A stretch of DNA of 64,000 bases from JANNBN01 sp031430595 (GCA_031430595.1 JANPBU010000002.1:62001-126000), one strand, 5' to 3'; positions 50,981-60,195 are shown, counted from the first letter of the stretch. Made by a program: numbers and translations. Notes: generated by a model not told the origin, from the letters alone.

Positions 50981-52270
50981 CTGCGACGGAGTTGATGTTC
51001 TTGCAGCATCGTCGAACCGGTTGACTCGGCGGAGTGTCGGGAAGAATTTCCAGAAAATGGCCACTACGACCATCGTCAATAAGCCACCCGACACAATGCC
51101 GCCTCTGGTTCCAAGGAACTGACCAGCAACCCCCGACTCGGCCGCGCCCAATTCGTTCGACGCACCGATGAACACGTTTTCAACTGCCGATACACGACCC
51201 TGCTGATCGGTCGGGGTAACAAGCGGAACCAGTGTTGACCGTATAAACACCGACACCGAATCAGCACCCATCAAGCCAGCATGCGCGAGGCACGCCACCC
51301 ATAACGTTTGGGCCAGCCCAAGCATGACCGTGAATACCCCAAACAGACCCACCACGAACATAAGTATTGGCCCAATGTTTTGGGTCAGTGGTTTTCGAGT
51401 GAGTGCCAGGGCGACAAGTACTGCACCGACGCCACCAGCCGAGCGAAGTAAACCCTGGTTCCAGGCATCGAGACCTAACTCGTTTTTTGAGAGCCGGGGC
51501 AGCAGCGCAATTGCGCCACCAAACAAAACGGCGGCCAAATCGAGGGCGATCGCCCCAAGCAGGATTGGGTTCGTACGAATGATCGTCAGTCCCTCGATGG
51601 CTTCGGCAAAGGTTGGTTTCTCGGTCGGTACGTGCGCCAGGTGAGCCCGACCTACTTCGCGTGGAATGAACGATGTTGCTAACAGGGCCGTTGCGACGAG
51701 CCCTGCCCCGCAAAGAAATGACCACTTCGGGGCAATTCCGTAGGTAAAAAACAGCAACGGTCCGAGGGCAAAGGCAACCTGCCACGAAGCGGAGTAGAAC
51801 GACATCGCACGAGGAAGTTGGGCTGGGGTAACTGCGGCGGGGATCATCGGACGATTCGAAGGTGACATAAATGCCCGAATAGTTCCTGCACCGATGGCTC
51901 CTAAGTAATAGGGCCAGAGGCGGGTGTCACTGCCCGACGAGTTGATGAAGAACAACAACATGAAGACCACTGCCGCAAACTGTGACAACATTACTGTGCG
52001 CTTACGATCGCGACGATCGGACACCGAGCCGGTAACGAGTACCAAACTGGCAACGGGAATGAACTCGGCTAGGCCAAAGAGGCCGAGAAGAATCGCTTTG
52101 TCGCCGATGTCGTTGATTCGGTTAGCCATTGACACAATGGTGAGGCCCCAGCCCGCAGAGTACAACGCCAACCCACTGCATACAGCAGTAACTGTGCGTT
52201 TCGCAGCGGGGGTCCACGATGCAAGTGCCGTGGGGTCGACGACGTGTTCAGAAGGTACTTCGGGTGGCAT
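50969..52270 (-). CDS. MFS transporter (MFS_3/EntS-like)
   Basis: This 433-residue protein has about 12 helices and the MFS loop motif GSVSDRRDRKRTVML between helices 2 and 3. RAFMSPSNRPMIPAAV and PTDQQGRVSAVENVFIGASN are typical of the EntS/macrolide-exporter subgroup. These proteins export siderophores or drugs, but the substrate is not predictable. It follows the urease genes on the same strand with a 57-bp gap; a repeat (GAGAAA with TCTTGGGTG/TCTCGGG) in that gap hints at no specific signal. Confidence 0.87.
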   Translation of the reverse strand: MPPEVPSEHVVDPTALASWTPAAKRTVTAVCSGLALYSAGWGLTIVSMANRINDIGDKAILLGLFGLAEFIPVASLVLVTGSVSDRRDRKRTVMLSQFAAVVFMLLFFINSSGSDTRLWPYYLGAIGAGTIRAFMSPSNRPMIPAAVTPAQLPRAMSFYSASWQVAFALGPLLFFTYGIAPKWSFLCGAGLVATALLATSFIPREVGRAHLAHVPTEKPTFAEAIEGLTIIRTNPILLGAIALDLAAVLFGGAIALLPRLSKNELGLDAWNQGLLRSAGGVGAVLVALALTRKPLTQNIGPILMFVVGLFGVFTVMLGLAQTLWVACLAHAGLMGADSVSVFIRSTLVPLVTPTDQQGRVSAVENVFIGASNELGAAESGVAGQFLGTRGGIVSGGLLTMVVVAIFWKFFPTLRRVNRFDDAARTSTPSQLAV

Positions 52271-52327
52271 GGTGTCGATTCGAGGTGAGAGAAAATCTCG
52301 GGTTGTTTTAGAGAAAGTCTTGGGTGT

Positions 52328-54082
52328 TTAGAGAAAGTACAGACGGCTGAGAGAAACGGTGTCTGCAGGGTCTGTGTACACAGACTGTCCGTCGAGGGTA
52401 ACGCGTCCGGTGCGCGCATCGACATCGACATTTCCCAGGCGAGTGTTGTGAACGAAACTAGACGGCCCAATACCACGTGTACCTACGACCCCTACTCGAC
52501 GTCGTCTTGTCGTCATATTGTCGTTCTCGGTGCTGGCTGCCGCCTGGCTGACGAAGGCAACTGACAGGTCAGCCGCCGTTGCACCAAATGAACCGAATTG
52601 TGGCCCGAGCACGAGCGGTTCGCAAGAATCGGTTGAGGCGTTCGGGTCGCCCGTTACCCCATAGGCCGGGAAGCCAGCCTTGAGTACAAGTTGAGGCTTT
52701 GCCCCGAAGAACGCCGGTTTCCACAGCACAATGTCGGCAAGCTTCCCGATTTCGATCGACCCAATTTCATGGCTCAGACCATGGGCAATAGCCGGATTGA
52801 TTGTTAGCTTGGCAATGTATCGGCGCACCCGATCGTTGTCGTGAAACGTGGGGCCTTCATCAAGATCGGCCTTCATATTGGAAGCGAGTTGAAACGTACG
52901 GCGGAATGTTTCACCGGCCCTACCCATACCCTGAGCATCGGAAGAAGTGATGCCAATAACCCCCAGGTCATGCAGCACCCCTTCGGCACCCATGGTTCCA
53001 CCCCGAATTCTATCGGTGACCATATGGTGATCACTGTGCGAATGATGGTTGAGGCCATGCGCCGCGAAAATCATTTCGTAGTGCTCGTCGAGTGCATCGC
53101 GACCAAAGGGGAGCGTTGGGTTGGTGGAAGAACCCAGCACGTTCGCCACGCCAGCGAGCTTCAGAACGTTAGGTACATGGCCGCCGCCGCAGCCTTCGAT
53201 ATGAAACGCGTGGATAGTTCGACCGTCAAGCACCGACAGCGTATCTTCCACCGAAAGGCATTCATTCAAACCGTCTGTATGCAGGGCAACTTGTACGTCG
53301 TAATCTTCAGCGACGCGCAGTGCTGTGTCGAGCGCCGTTGCATGAGCACCCATATCTTCGTGCACCTTAAATCCGCACGCCCCGCCTTCAACGAGGGCTT
53401 CGACAAGCGGGGCGTCGTTCGAAGAAGAGCCGCGAGCCAAAAACCCTATGTTCACAGGCCATCGATCAAAACTATTAAAGGCGTGACGTAGTGCCCAGGG
53501 TGAATTAACACCCACCCCCCAAACTGGACCAAACTCTTGGCCAATAATCGTGGTTACTCCAGAGGCCAGCGATGCCTCCATGATTCGCGGCGAAAGTAGG
53601 TGCACGTGAGTATCGATTGCTCCGGCTGTTGCGATCAAACCCTCACCAGACACAATGGTGGTCCCTGTGCCCACCACTACGTCGACGTCATCCAAGGTGT
53701 TTGGGTTACCTGCTCGGCCGATCGAGTGAATCCGACCGCCGCGAAGCCCAATCGAAACCTTCCCCACCCGGTGCATTGCATCGATGAGTAAGACGTTCGA
53801 AATCACCACATCGCACGTGTCTCGAACCGCTGACGCTTTGAGGGCCATTCCGTCGCGGGCAGTTTTGGCGAACCCTGCAATGAACTCGTTACCCCGAAGC
53901 TGCGAGTCGTATTCGACAAGAACCACTAATCCGGTGTCACCGAGGCGAACCCGGTCACCAACCGTCGGCCCATGAATGGCGGCGTACTCATCGGGCAGGA
54001 TGTCGTGGGGGTTCGTATGTGTATGGGGTACATCGCCCGAGTCGTGTGCATGGGTGAGCCCGTCATGGTGGTGGTGGCTCAT
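52328..54082 (-). CDS. ureC: urease alpha subunit, atypical
   Basis: This 584-residue protein keeps the nickel ligands of urease: DTHVHLL (HxH), carbamylated lysine in GFKVHEDMGAH, HTDGLNE, HIEGCGGGH and the aspartate in TSSDAQGMGR. The mobile-flap MVCHHL motif, whose cysteine is near-universal, is replaced by IFAAHGL, so the cysteine is lost and the histidine kept. The N-terminus is extended and carries nine histidines in 26 residues (MSHHHHDGLTHAHD). Its ATG overlaps the ureAB stop. No ureDEFG genes follow. Activity is uncertain. Confidence 0.88.
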   Translation of the reverse strand: MSHHHHDGLTHAHDSGDVPHTHTNPHDILPDEYAAIHGPTVGDRVRLGDTGLVVLVEYDSQLRGNEFIAGFAKTARDGMALKASAVRDTCDVVISNVLLIDAMHRVGKVSIGLRGGRIHSIGRAGNPNTLDDVDVVVGTGTTIVSGEGLIATAGAIDTHVHLLSPRIMEASLASGVTTIIGQEFGPVWGVGVNSPWALRHAFNSFDRWPVNIGFLARGSSSNDAPLVEALVEGGACGFKVHEDMGAHATALDTALRVAEDYDVQVALHTDGLNECLSVEDTLSVLDGRTIHAFHIEGCGGGHVPNVLKLAGVANVLGSSTNPTLPFGRDALDEHYEMIFAAHGLNHHSHSDHHMVTDRIRGGTMGAEGVLHDLGVIGITSSDAQGMGRAGETFRRTFQLASNMKADLDEGPTFHDNDRVRRYIAKLTINPAIAHGLSHEIGSIEIGKLADIVLWKPAFFGAKPQLVLKAGFPAYGVTGDPNASTDSCEPLVLGPQFGSFGATAADLSVAFVSQAAASTENDNMTTRRRRVGVVGTRGIGPSSFVHNTRLGNVDVDARTGRVTLDGQSVYTDPADTVSLSRLYFL

Positions 54083-54777
54083 GACGTTGCTCCTAGGTAG
54101 CCGTTTGCCGCGGCGCGAACGAGAGCGGCCTCTTTTGCCCCTGGTGCATCGAGGGGTCCGTCGACGAGGCCAGCGAATCCAATCGCTACCCGTTCTCCAC
54201 CGATTGGAACGAGCGAGGCGGCAATCACCGCCCCCGGATCAAACCGTTGGACTGAACCAGCTGGAATCGCAAGCCTCATTCCGTAAGCAGTTGAGCGATC
54301 GAATTGCATTCGAGGGTTGATTTCGAAAAAGTGGAAGTGGCTCGAAATACTCACCGGGACAGCAGAGGTGTTAGTAACCAAAACAACGACGACAGGCTCG
54401 TTCGAGGTTGGGCTTTCGGCAGGCTGGGCGGCATCGATTGCACCCGGCCCCTCGAAACCAAGACCGACAGCCGCCTCACCGAACGGATGTCTCACAACGA
54501 CCATTCGAGTGCCGTCATCAAATATGGCTTCGACCTTCACTTCGGTCACAATGTCGACGACGCCAGGTAGAACATCGATGGCCCCAAGCACGGTTGCCCC
54601 TGCCCTAGCCGCATCGATCAAACGTGCGCCGTCTCGAGCGGCTTCGCACACCGTGTCGGCGATTAAGGCGGTGGCTTCGGGAACGTTGAGCTTCAGGCCA
54701 CGGGTACGCCGGGCGCGTGCCAGTTCTGCTGCAGTGAAGATCAGTAACCGATCACGTTCGGTGGGGGTCAACCTCAT
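54079..54777 (-). CDS. ureAB: urease gamma-beta fusion subunit
   Basis: Residues 1-100 are the gamma subunit (MRLTPTERDRLLIFTAAELA, GLKLNVPEATALI). Residues ~125-232 are the beta subunit (VTNTSAVPVSISSHFHFFEI, FDRSTAYGMRLAIPAGSVQR, LVPIGGERVAIGF). A linker joins them, as in some other bacterial ureases with fused small subunits. It ends in a four-base overlap with ureC. Together they should form the (alpha-gamma/beta) enzyme that splits urea, if the alpha subunit is active. Confidence 0.9.
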   Translation of the reverse strand: MRLTPTERDRLLIFTAAELARARRTRGLKLNVPEATALIADTVCEAARDGARLIDAARAGATVLGAIDVLPGVVDIVTEVKVEAIFDDGTRMVVVRHPFGEAAVGLGFEGPGAIDAAQPAESPTSNEPVVVVLVTNTSAVPVSISSHFHFFEINPRMQFDRSTAYGMRLAIPAGSVQRFDPGAVIAASLVPIGGERVAIGFAGLVDGPLDAPGAKEAALVRAAANGYLGATS

Positions 54778-54879
54778 ACAAGCAACCTACGCGAAGACCG
54801 AGCCGAATGGATGCTGTCGCCCTTTTATCTCACCTGCTCCACGCCGTCCGGACGCGTTTTGTTGAACCTCGCTGACTGA

Positions 54880-54963
54880 CGCCCAAAACACCCAACAACG
54901 GGTGAAATTATGCCTGAAAATCGCCTCGCTTGGGTGTTTTGGGTGTTTTGGGTGTTTTGGGCG
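54880..54963. repeat. (GGGTGTTTT)3 repeat with a 16-bp inverted partner
   Basis: Three tandem 9-bp units occupy 54932-54958. CGCCCAAAACACCCAA (54880-54895) is the perfect complement of the last unit plus GGGCG (54948-54963), and pairs less fully with the other units. The element lies between ureAB and the RlmM-like gene and can fold in several registers. It may end transcription of the RlmM operon ahead of urease. Confidence 0.75.
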
Positions 54964-55045
54964 TGAGGCGGGTGAGTTGTTTTCGGTGTCGTTGACAGCA
55001 CCCGGTCGGCCCAAACACTTGCGCCCAGCTTTTCCTTGGGACCGA

Positions 55046-55948
55046 TCAGGTCGGTGCCTTGATGAAAGTCAACTCGTGTTTGTTGTTATGTAAGTGAACG
55101 ACGCGACCGCCCGGAAGGTCTGCGAACTTACGAACACCGTCGTGGTCAGTTTCACCTTGCAGCTTGATCGTGCACACAATTATGTCTGCGTAGTCGTACC
55201 AGTTCTTGACCATTCGAAGAATCTTTTCGGGGTACCCAATGATGTCGGAACAAAGCCAGTCGACCCGACCGTAAGTACGCGGATCAAGCCCAAACGCACT
55301 CTCTCCTCTGAAGGTCACGTTTGGCATACGGTCAACCTTCGCATCGAGCGGGGCCCTGTCAACGGCCAGCACCTCTGCCCCAAATTGAGCGAGGGTCCAT
55401 GTCCAACCACCGGGGCTCGCCCCAAGATCTAGACAACGCTGTCCGGGTTGCGGGGTTTTGCGAATCAGCGCAATCGACTCCCATAGTTTCAGGTATGCGC
55501 GGTTTGGTGGACCGGTTCGATCTTCAACAAATGTCGGCTTTCCGTTCGCAAACGGGCTGGAACATCGAGAAGCAATAAGCATCGAAGTGGATGACAGCAG
55601 CGTCCATGACCCGAGTGCAGAAGTGGGGGCCGGTTGCCCGAGTTCAAGGGCTTTGAATGAAAGGTACGGCAATTTTTCGGTGATTAAACCGGCCCGACCT
55701 CGATGGTCGACTTCGTAACAGGCCCAGTTTCGTTGCCGAGAACGCAGCGCTTTGGCACCGTCACCAATCGACGCAATCGAAACAACCTCAGTATCGAACC
55801 ACGTGTTGATCGACCAGGCAGCTTCAATAGCTGGCGCTTCAGTGATGAACAGTTCGCCGGTTGCGTCAACAATGGTGATGCCTGCCAGTTTCAACTCGTC
55901 AATGAGTTGCTGCTCATACCCAACGGCGGCTAGGTAAGCAGTACTCAT
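55046..55948 (-). CDS. RlmM-like 2'-O-ribose methyltransferase (FtsJ domain)
   Basis: This 300-residue protein has an N-terminal THUMP-like region and a C-terminal RrmJ/FtsJ-fold domain with the SAM motif CLDLGASPGGWTWTLAQFGA followed by VLAVDRAPL. DWLCSDIIGYPEKI and IIVCTIKLQGETDHD supply the catalytic aspartate and lysine. RlmM methylates C2498 of 23S rRNA. This actinobacterial homologue is shorter than the ~360-residue enterobacterial form. It overlaps the downstream end of the EEP-family gene by four bases. Confidence 0.82.
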   Translation of the reverse strand: MSTAYLAAVGYEQQLIDELKLAGITIVDATGELFITEAPAIEAAWSINTWFDTEVVSIASIGDGAKALRSRQRNWACYEVDHRGRAGLITEKLPYLSFKALELGQPAPTSALGSWTLLSSTSMLIASRCSSPFANGKPTFVEDRTGPPNRAYLKLWESIALIRKTPQPGQRCLDLGASPGGWTWTLAQFGAEVLAVDRAPLDAKVDRMPNVTFRGESAFGLDPRTYGRVDWLCSDIIGYPEKILRMVKNWYDYADIIVCTIKLQGETDHDGVRKFADLPGGRVVHLHNNKHELTFIKAPT

Positions 55949-56697
55949 GCGACGTCGAACGTAACCCGTAGACCAACGTGGTCGGAAGGGGGTCCGTTGA
56001 GCCCGGCCACTTCGTCAATACCTATACCTTCAAGAGCGCGAGCGACCAGCCCCTCACCAAACCAAACTCGATCGAATCGTGCCCCGTGGGTGCCAGACCT
56101 CCAGGTTCGTCGAAGTCTCGCTGGTTCGCCAACGGTTTCCCATGCGTCAGTCACCATCGTGGTTGACCGAAGGGCATCCCATTCAGCTGTACGCATATTA
56201 GTGTCACCAGCGAAAACTGCTCGTGGCCCCATTGAGGCCATCACCTGTCGAGCTTGGGCCAAGCGATTTTCGCGCTGTTCAGCTCCGCTATCGAAGTGGG
56301 CGGTAAGTACACTTAGTTCCCCGATCGCCTCATCGTTAGTCGCTATATCGACACTCTGCAGTTCACGGCCAAATACCGACCGGCTGAGTGGGCTGGTGTG
56401 AGCCCGCAAGATCGAATGATGCCCGAGCACAGCTACAACCTCAAAGATCTGCCGGTCTGGCGGGGTTTTCGGATACAACTTGTACCCGGCCCGTTGAAGG
56501 TGTGGGGCCAGGTGAGCCAGAAAGGTTCGTTCAACAACCTCTTGGAATACCAGCACGTCGGGGGGTAACGACGCCGGAACCCCGGCGGTCAACTGCGCCA
56601 GGGTGATTCCGGCGACCGAAAGAAACACAGCGGCTTCGGTTCGATCATCGAGTTGGTCGTTGTCGAGCCCATTCAAATTCCAAGTCAGTAAGCGCAC
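55945..56697 (-). CDS. endonuclease/exonuclease/phosphatase-family protein
   Basis: This 250-residue protein has the ordered EEP motifs: LLTWNLNGL, VFQEVVE (metal glutamate), LTAHFDSG, FAGDTNMR (catalytic D/N), RFDRVWF and PSDHVGLRV (catalytic histidine). The arrangement is close to TDP2-like phosphodiesterases, so DNA or nucleotide phosphodiester cleavage is likely. It overlaps the RlmM-like gene by four bases (ATGA) and lies 15 bp after the DUF3039 gene on the same strand. Confidence 0.87.
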   Translation of the reverse strand: MRLLTWNLNGLDNDQLDDRTEAAVFLSVAGITLAQLTAGVPASLPPDVLVFQEVVERTFLAHLAPHLQRAGYKLYPKTPPDRQIFEVVAVLGHHSILRAHTSPLSRSVFGRELQSVDIATNDEAIGELSVLTAHFDSGAEQRENRLAQARQVMASMGPRAVFAGDTNMRTAEWDALRSTTMVTDAWETVGEPARLRRTWRSGTHGARFDRVWFGEGLVARALEGIGIDEVAGLNGPPSDHVGLRVTFDVA

Positions 56698-56712
56698 GAA
56701 AATAACAACTAG

Positions 56713-56997
56713 TCAGCTATTCGGTGTTTCGTGTAGGTGTTCGTTCATCATGCGCATCAGGTCGTAAATCTCTTTGCATTGCTGACAAACCGGCAGTTGC
56801 TTCGGGTCTCGTTGCGGCACAAACACATAGCCACATAACGCCGTGAGGGGCGTTCCTTCTATCCGGGCCTGAAGCACGACTGCAGTGGCAGTTTGACCCG
56901 GCTCGGTTTTCACAATGTGAGCACATTTGCCGTTGTCAAGTTTGCTTCGCTCGTCGGTGACGGTCCCGGTTCGGCGATCGGTATCTACAGCTGCCAT
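56713..56997 (-). CDS. DUF3039 family protein
   Basis: This 94-residue protein contains CAHIVKTEPG, LTALCGYVFVPQRDPKQLPV and CQQCKEIYDLM, the pattern of actinobacterial DUF3039. Four cysteines and a histidine suggest a metal site. The function is unknown. It leads the DUF3039-EEP-RlmM cluster. Confidence 0.88.
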   Translation of the reverse strand: MAAVDTDRRTGTVTDERSKLDNGKCAHIVKTEPGQTATAVVLQARIEGTPLTALCGYVFVPQRDPKQLPVCQQCKEIYDLMRMMNEHLHETPNS

Positions 56998-57023
56998 ACC
57001 TTGAAACTAGCAACCAGAATCGG

Positions 57024-57122
57024 TTGAGTTGGCCTAGAAGACAACTCGCAGTTGCCAACGAGGACGACTACAACGAGCGCCGTAAAGAAATCACTGAACA
57101 TGGATACGGTGACCACATCTGA
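57024..57122 (+). pseudogene. possible C-terminal gene remnant
   Basis: A 32-codon plus-strand frame ends in LAVANEDDYNERRKEITEHG, which looks like a natural charged C-terminus more than chance sequence. It has no upstream body, start site or ribosome site. It may be the last piece of a deleted gene; support is weak. Confidence 0.3.
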
Positions 57123-57126
57123 ATCC

Positions 57127-58098
57127 TTAGATTTGGTGCGTGAGTTGGCTAGTCAGCCACTCGGCGACGTCGCGTCGGGTCCGCTTGGCGATCGTTGAAT
57201 AGGGCGCGAACACATCGAAAGCATGCGGGCATCCCGGGTAGACGTGTAACTCGGTGGGAACACCGCAGCGGTTTAGGCGGGCGGCATAGTCAACGTCTTC
57301 GTCGACAAACCCGTCCAAACCGCCAACAACAATGAGTGCTGGTGGCAACCCCGAAAGGTCGGTGGCGCGGGCGGCAGCCGCGTAACCCGGAACGTCTGGC
57401 CCACCAACCGTGACGGGCAGATACGACGTCCACCCAAAGGTGTTCGACTCGGGCGCCCATATCGGAACCTCCCACGATGCCGAGGTATTCGTTCGCCGGT
57501 CGTCAATCATGGGGTAAAACAGCAACTGAAACGACACTTCGATCTCACCACGATCGCGGGCGAGAAGAGCCAGCCCGGCCGCCAGCCCACCCCCAGCGCT
57601 CGAACCACCTACGCCTATGCGTTGCGCATCAATACCCAACGACCAGGCATGCTCGTGAACATACCGTAGGCCCACATAGCAATCCTCTAACGGTCCTGGA
57701 TATGGCGTTTCTGGCGCAAGGCGGTACTCAACTGACACCGCCACCATTTGGTGTGTTTGGCACCACGACTCAAACCGGGCGTCATCTCCATTGGCCGTGC
57801 CCATGACTAGGCCACCTCCGTGCATCCAAACCAAGCAGGGCAGCGAACCATCGACACCAACGGGTCGATGAACTCGCAACATCACTTCGGGCTGGTCGCC
57901 AACTGCCGGAACGAAACGTTGTTCGATAGATACCTTTCCCGAAATCTCATACGGAAACTCGGTCGTCATCAACTCACGAGACGCCGAGAGGGTCTTTGCA
58001 TTTACGATTCCGAATGGCGAAGGAAACTTCTCGAAAAAGGCAGCGATCTCGGGGTCAAGCAATGCCGATACTTGTTGTGCATCTAGATGCAAAGCCAT
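57127..58098 (-). CDS. alpha/beta hydrolase, hormone-sensitive-lipase type esterase
   Basis: This 323-residue protein has the oxyanion motif HGGGLVMG near residue 94, nucleophile elbow GGSSAGGGLA, acid in GGLDGFVDEDVDY and histidine in YPGCPHAFDVF. These are the GDXG-type esterases, acting on short-chain esters. It lacks a signal peptide, so it acts in the cytoplasm. It is ten bases downstream of the DUF2237 gene on the same strand, so both may be one transcript. Confidence 0.9.
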   Translation of the reverse strand: MALHLDAQQVSALLDPEIAAFFEKFPSPFGIVNAKTLSASRELMTTEFPYEISGKVSIEQRFVPAVGDQPEVMLRVHRPVGVDGSLPCLVWMHGGGLVMGTANGDDARFESWCQTHQMVAVSVEYRLAPETPYPGPLEDCYVGLRYVHEHAWSLGIDAQRIGVGGSSAGGGLAAGLALLARDRGEIEVSFQLLFYPMIDDRRTNTSASWEVPIWAPESNTFGWTSYLPVTVGGPDVPGYAAAARATDLSGLPPALIVVGGLDGFVDEDVDYAARLNRCGVPTELHVYPGCPHAFDVFAPYSTIAKRTRRDVAEWLTSQLTHQI

Positions 58099-58107
58099 AG
58101 CTGCCCC

Positions 58108-58518
58108 TTACCCGTCCAGCCCGAGCGAGCCAAGGTCAGACGGAACGTCAACGGCATACAGTTTCAAGACGTCAAGCGGCACAACTTCCAGGGTTCGCAT
58201 GTGTGTCGACGCCAGAACAACGTGGGCGGCGTACCCATCATTGTGGGCTCGCAACCAATTGAGCGCAGTCACGCACCAGCGGTCGCCCGGCACTAAGCCT
58301 GGAAAGCGGTATTGAGGCATCGGGTTCGACAGGTCGTTTCCGATACTTCGTTGATGATCAAGAAAGCCGGGCGTGACAACCGCACAGATGGTGTGCCGAC
58401 CACCATCATCGGGACCTGTGCTGCAACAGCCATCCCGATAGAAACCGGTCATTGGCTCGGTGCCACACGACTCAAGCTCACCACCCAGTACGTTGCGTTC
58501 AGCTACTCGTTCACTCAT
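58108..58518 (-). CDS. DUF2237 family protein
   Basis: From the ATG at 58518 this is 136 residues: NVLGGELESCGTEPMTGFYR, GCCSTGPDDGGRHTICAVVT, GNDLSNPMPQYRFPGLVPGD and GDRWCVTALNWL. This is the complete DUF2237 pattern, a small conserved family without an assigned function. Longer starts up to 58575 lack a better ribosome site and would enter the inverted-repeat region. Confidence 0.87.
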   Translation of the reverse strand: MSERVAERNVLGGELESCGTEPMTGFYRDGCCSTGPDDGGRHTICAVVTPGFLDHQRSIGNDLSNPMPQYRFPGLVPGDRWCVTALNWLRAHNDGYAAHVVLASTHMRTLEVVPLDVLKLYAVDVPSDLGSLGLDG

Positions 58519-58579
58519 ACGGCCAGTATTGCCTCGACAACGGTCGGAACGAAACTCATTGCTCAGTTGCATCAATGAC

Positions 58580-58649
58580 GCGCCGCCTCCACGAGGCTCA
58601 CGTTTAGTAACCCTGCGACCGCTTTAAGTGAGCCTCGCCGAGGCGGCGC
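58580..58649. repeat. 22-bp imperfect inverted repeat between divergent genes
   Basis: Arms at 58580-58601 and 58628-58649 match at 20 of 22 positions around a 26-nt loop. Each arm contains a smaller dyad; in the right arm GCCTCG-C-CGAGGC is perfect. The repeat lies in the bidirectional gap before DUF2237 and betB. It could be an operator for the choline genes, a strong RNA hairpin or a small mobile remnant. Confidence 0.8.
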
Positions 58650-58737
58650 GGTAGCTATGCACGGCGAGCCCGAAGTCTTTGCTCGCCTTGAATGGCCATC
58701 GAAGCACTCAATGGGCTCGAAGATCTACATTTGTCGG

Positions 58738-60195
58738 GTGTCAACTTCTGTAGGGCTGTTTATCGACGGAGTGCGCTGCGACGCGACGTCAGGCGAAACA
58801 TTTTCGAACATCAATCCCGCCACCAATGAGGTGATTGGGGAAGTGCATCAGGCCTCGACGGCAGACGTCGAACGAGCGGTGACTTCATCGAACGCCGGCT
58901 TCAACGAATGGAAGGCGATGAGCGGTGCGCAACGGGGCCGCATTATGAACACTGCGGTTCGAATACTGCGTGCTCGAAACGAAGAACTCGCCGCCTTAGA
59001 AGTCGCCGATACCGGCAAGCCCATTTCGGAAGCTGCGAGCGTTGACGTTCTCTCAGGTGCCGACTGTATCGAGTACTTCGCCGGGATGGCCGCGACCCTG
59101 CACGGCGAACACGTCGACCTTGGCGGGTCCTGGGGCTACACCCGACGCGAACCACTCGGAGTTTGCGCTGGTATCGGGGCTTGGAATTACCCGATTCAAA
59201 TTGCGTGCTGGAAATCCGCCCCTGCCCTCGCAACTGGCAACGCAATGATCTTTAAGCCAGCAGAACTCACCCCAACAACGGCTTGCTACCTTGCCGAAAT
59301 TTACACTGAGGCCGGTGTGCCAAACGGGGTGTTCAATGTATTGCAGGGCGATGGTCGAATCGGCAAGGCCCTCAGTGAACACGCTGGAATAGCAAAGGTT
59401 TCGTTGACCGGTGAGGTTGGAACCGGCCGACTGGTAATGGCGCAAGCTGCGGCAACGCTGAAACACGTGACCCTCGAACTCGGCGGAAAGAGCCCCCTGA
59501 TCATCTTCGAAGATGCTCACCTCGACAACGCCGTGTCGGCCGCGCTGATGGCAAACTTCTATACCCAAGGTGAAGTGTGCTCGAACGGAACCAGGGTGTT
59601 TGTTCACGAGTCGATCATCGACGAGTTTACGAAACGGCTGGTTGCGCGAACCGAGAGAATGGTCATAGGTGACCCTATGAACCCAGCTACTCACGTAGGT
59701 GCGCTTATCTCCCGCGACCACCAACGCAAGGTGTTGAACTACATCGACAAGGGTCGAGCGAGTGGCGCGCGGGTTCGCTGCGGCGGCGGCGTGCCAGAAG
59801 ACCAATCCTTACAACGGGGAAACTTCGTACTCCCTACCGTATTCGATCAGTGCACAGATGATATGGCGATCGTGCAAGAGGAAATCTTCGGCCCGGTGAT
59901 GGCAGTGCTGAGCTTCACATCGGAAGCTGAAGTAGTAGGGCGCGCCAACGACACTCCGTTCGGGCTTTCGGCTGGTGTGTTCACTCGCGATATCCAACGA
60001 GCGCATCGAGTCGTGGCAAACCTCGAAGCTGGCACGATTTGGATCAACAATTACAACATCACTCCGATCGAACTTCCCTTCGGCGGTTCCAAGCAATCGG
60101 GTATCGGCCGGGAAAACAGCCACGCTGCAATTGAGCACTACACCCAACGAAAGAGCGTGTTCGTCGAGATGGGAGACGTCGATGCCCCCTACTAA
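58738..60195 (+). CDS. betB: betaine-aldehyde dehydrogenase
   Basis: From the GTG at 58738 (MSTSVGLFIDGVRCDATSG) this is 485 residues, the normal BetB length. Earlier ATGs at 58657 and 58711 add atypical residues. Key motifs are GIGAWNYPIQIACWKSAPAL, KPAELTPTTA, catalytic glutamate in LELGGKSPLI and catalytic cysteine in GEVCSNGTRVFV. It oxidises betaine aldehyde to glycine betaine with NAD(P). It overlaps betA by 14 bp, completing the choline-to-betaine pathway. Confidence 0.9.
   Translation: MSTSVGLFIDGVRCDATSGETFSNINPATNEVIGEVHQASTADVERAVTSSNAGFNEWKAMSGAQRGRIMNTAVRILRARNEELAALEVADTGKPISEAASVDVLSGADCIEYFAGMAATLHGEHVDLGGSWGYTRREPLGVCAGIGAWNYPIQIACWKSAPALATGNAMIFKPAELTPTTACYLAEIYTEAGVPNGVFNVLQGDGRIGKALSEHAGIAKVSLTGEVGTGRLVMAQAAATLKHVTLELGGKSPLIIFEDAHLDNAVSAALMANFYTQGEVCSNGTRVFVHESIIDEFTKRLVARTERMVIGDPMNPATHVGALISRDHQRKVLNYIDKGRASGARVRCGGGVPEDQSLQRGNFVLPTVFDQCTDDMAIVQEEIFGPVMAVLSFTSEAEVVGRANDTPFGLSAGVFTRDIQRAHRVVANLEAGTIWINNYNITPIELPFGGSKQSGIGRENSHAAIEHYTQRKSVFVEMGDVDAPY

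Noticed and set aside
54932..54958. GGGTGTTTT tandem units as a possible CRISPR array
   Set aside because: Units are nine bases long and directly abutting, with no spacers and no cas genes in the window.
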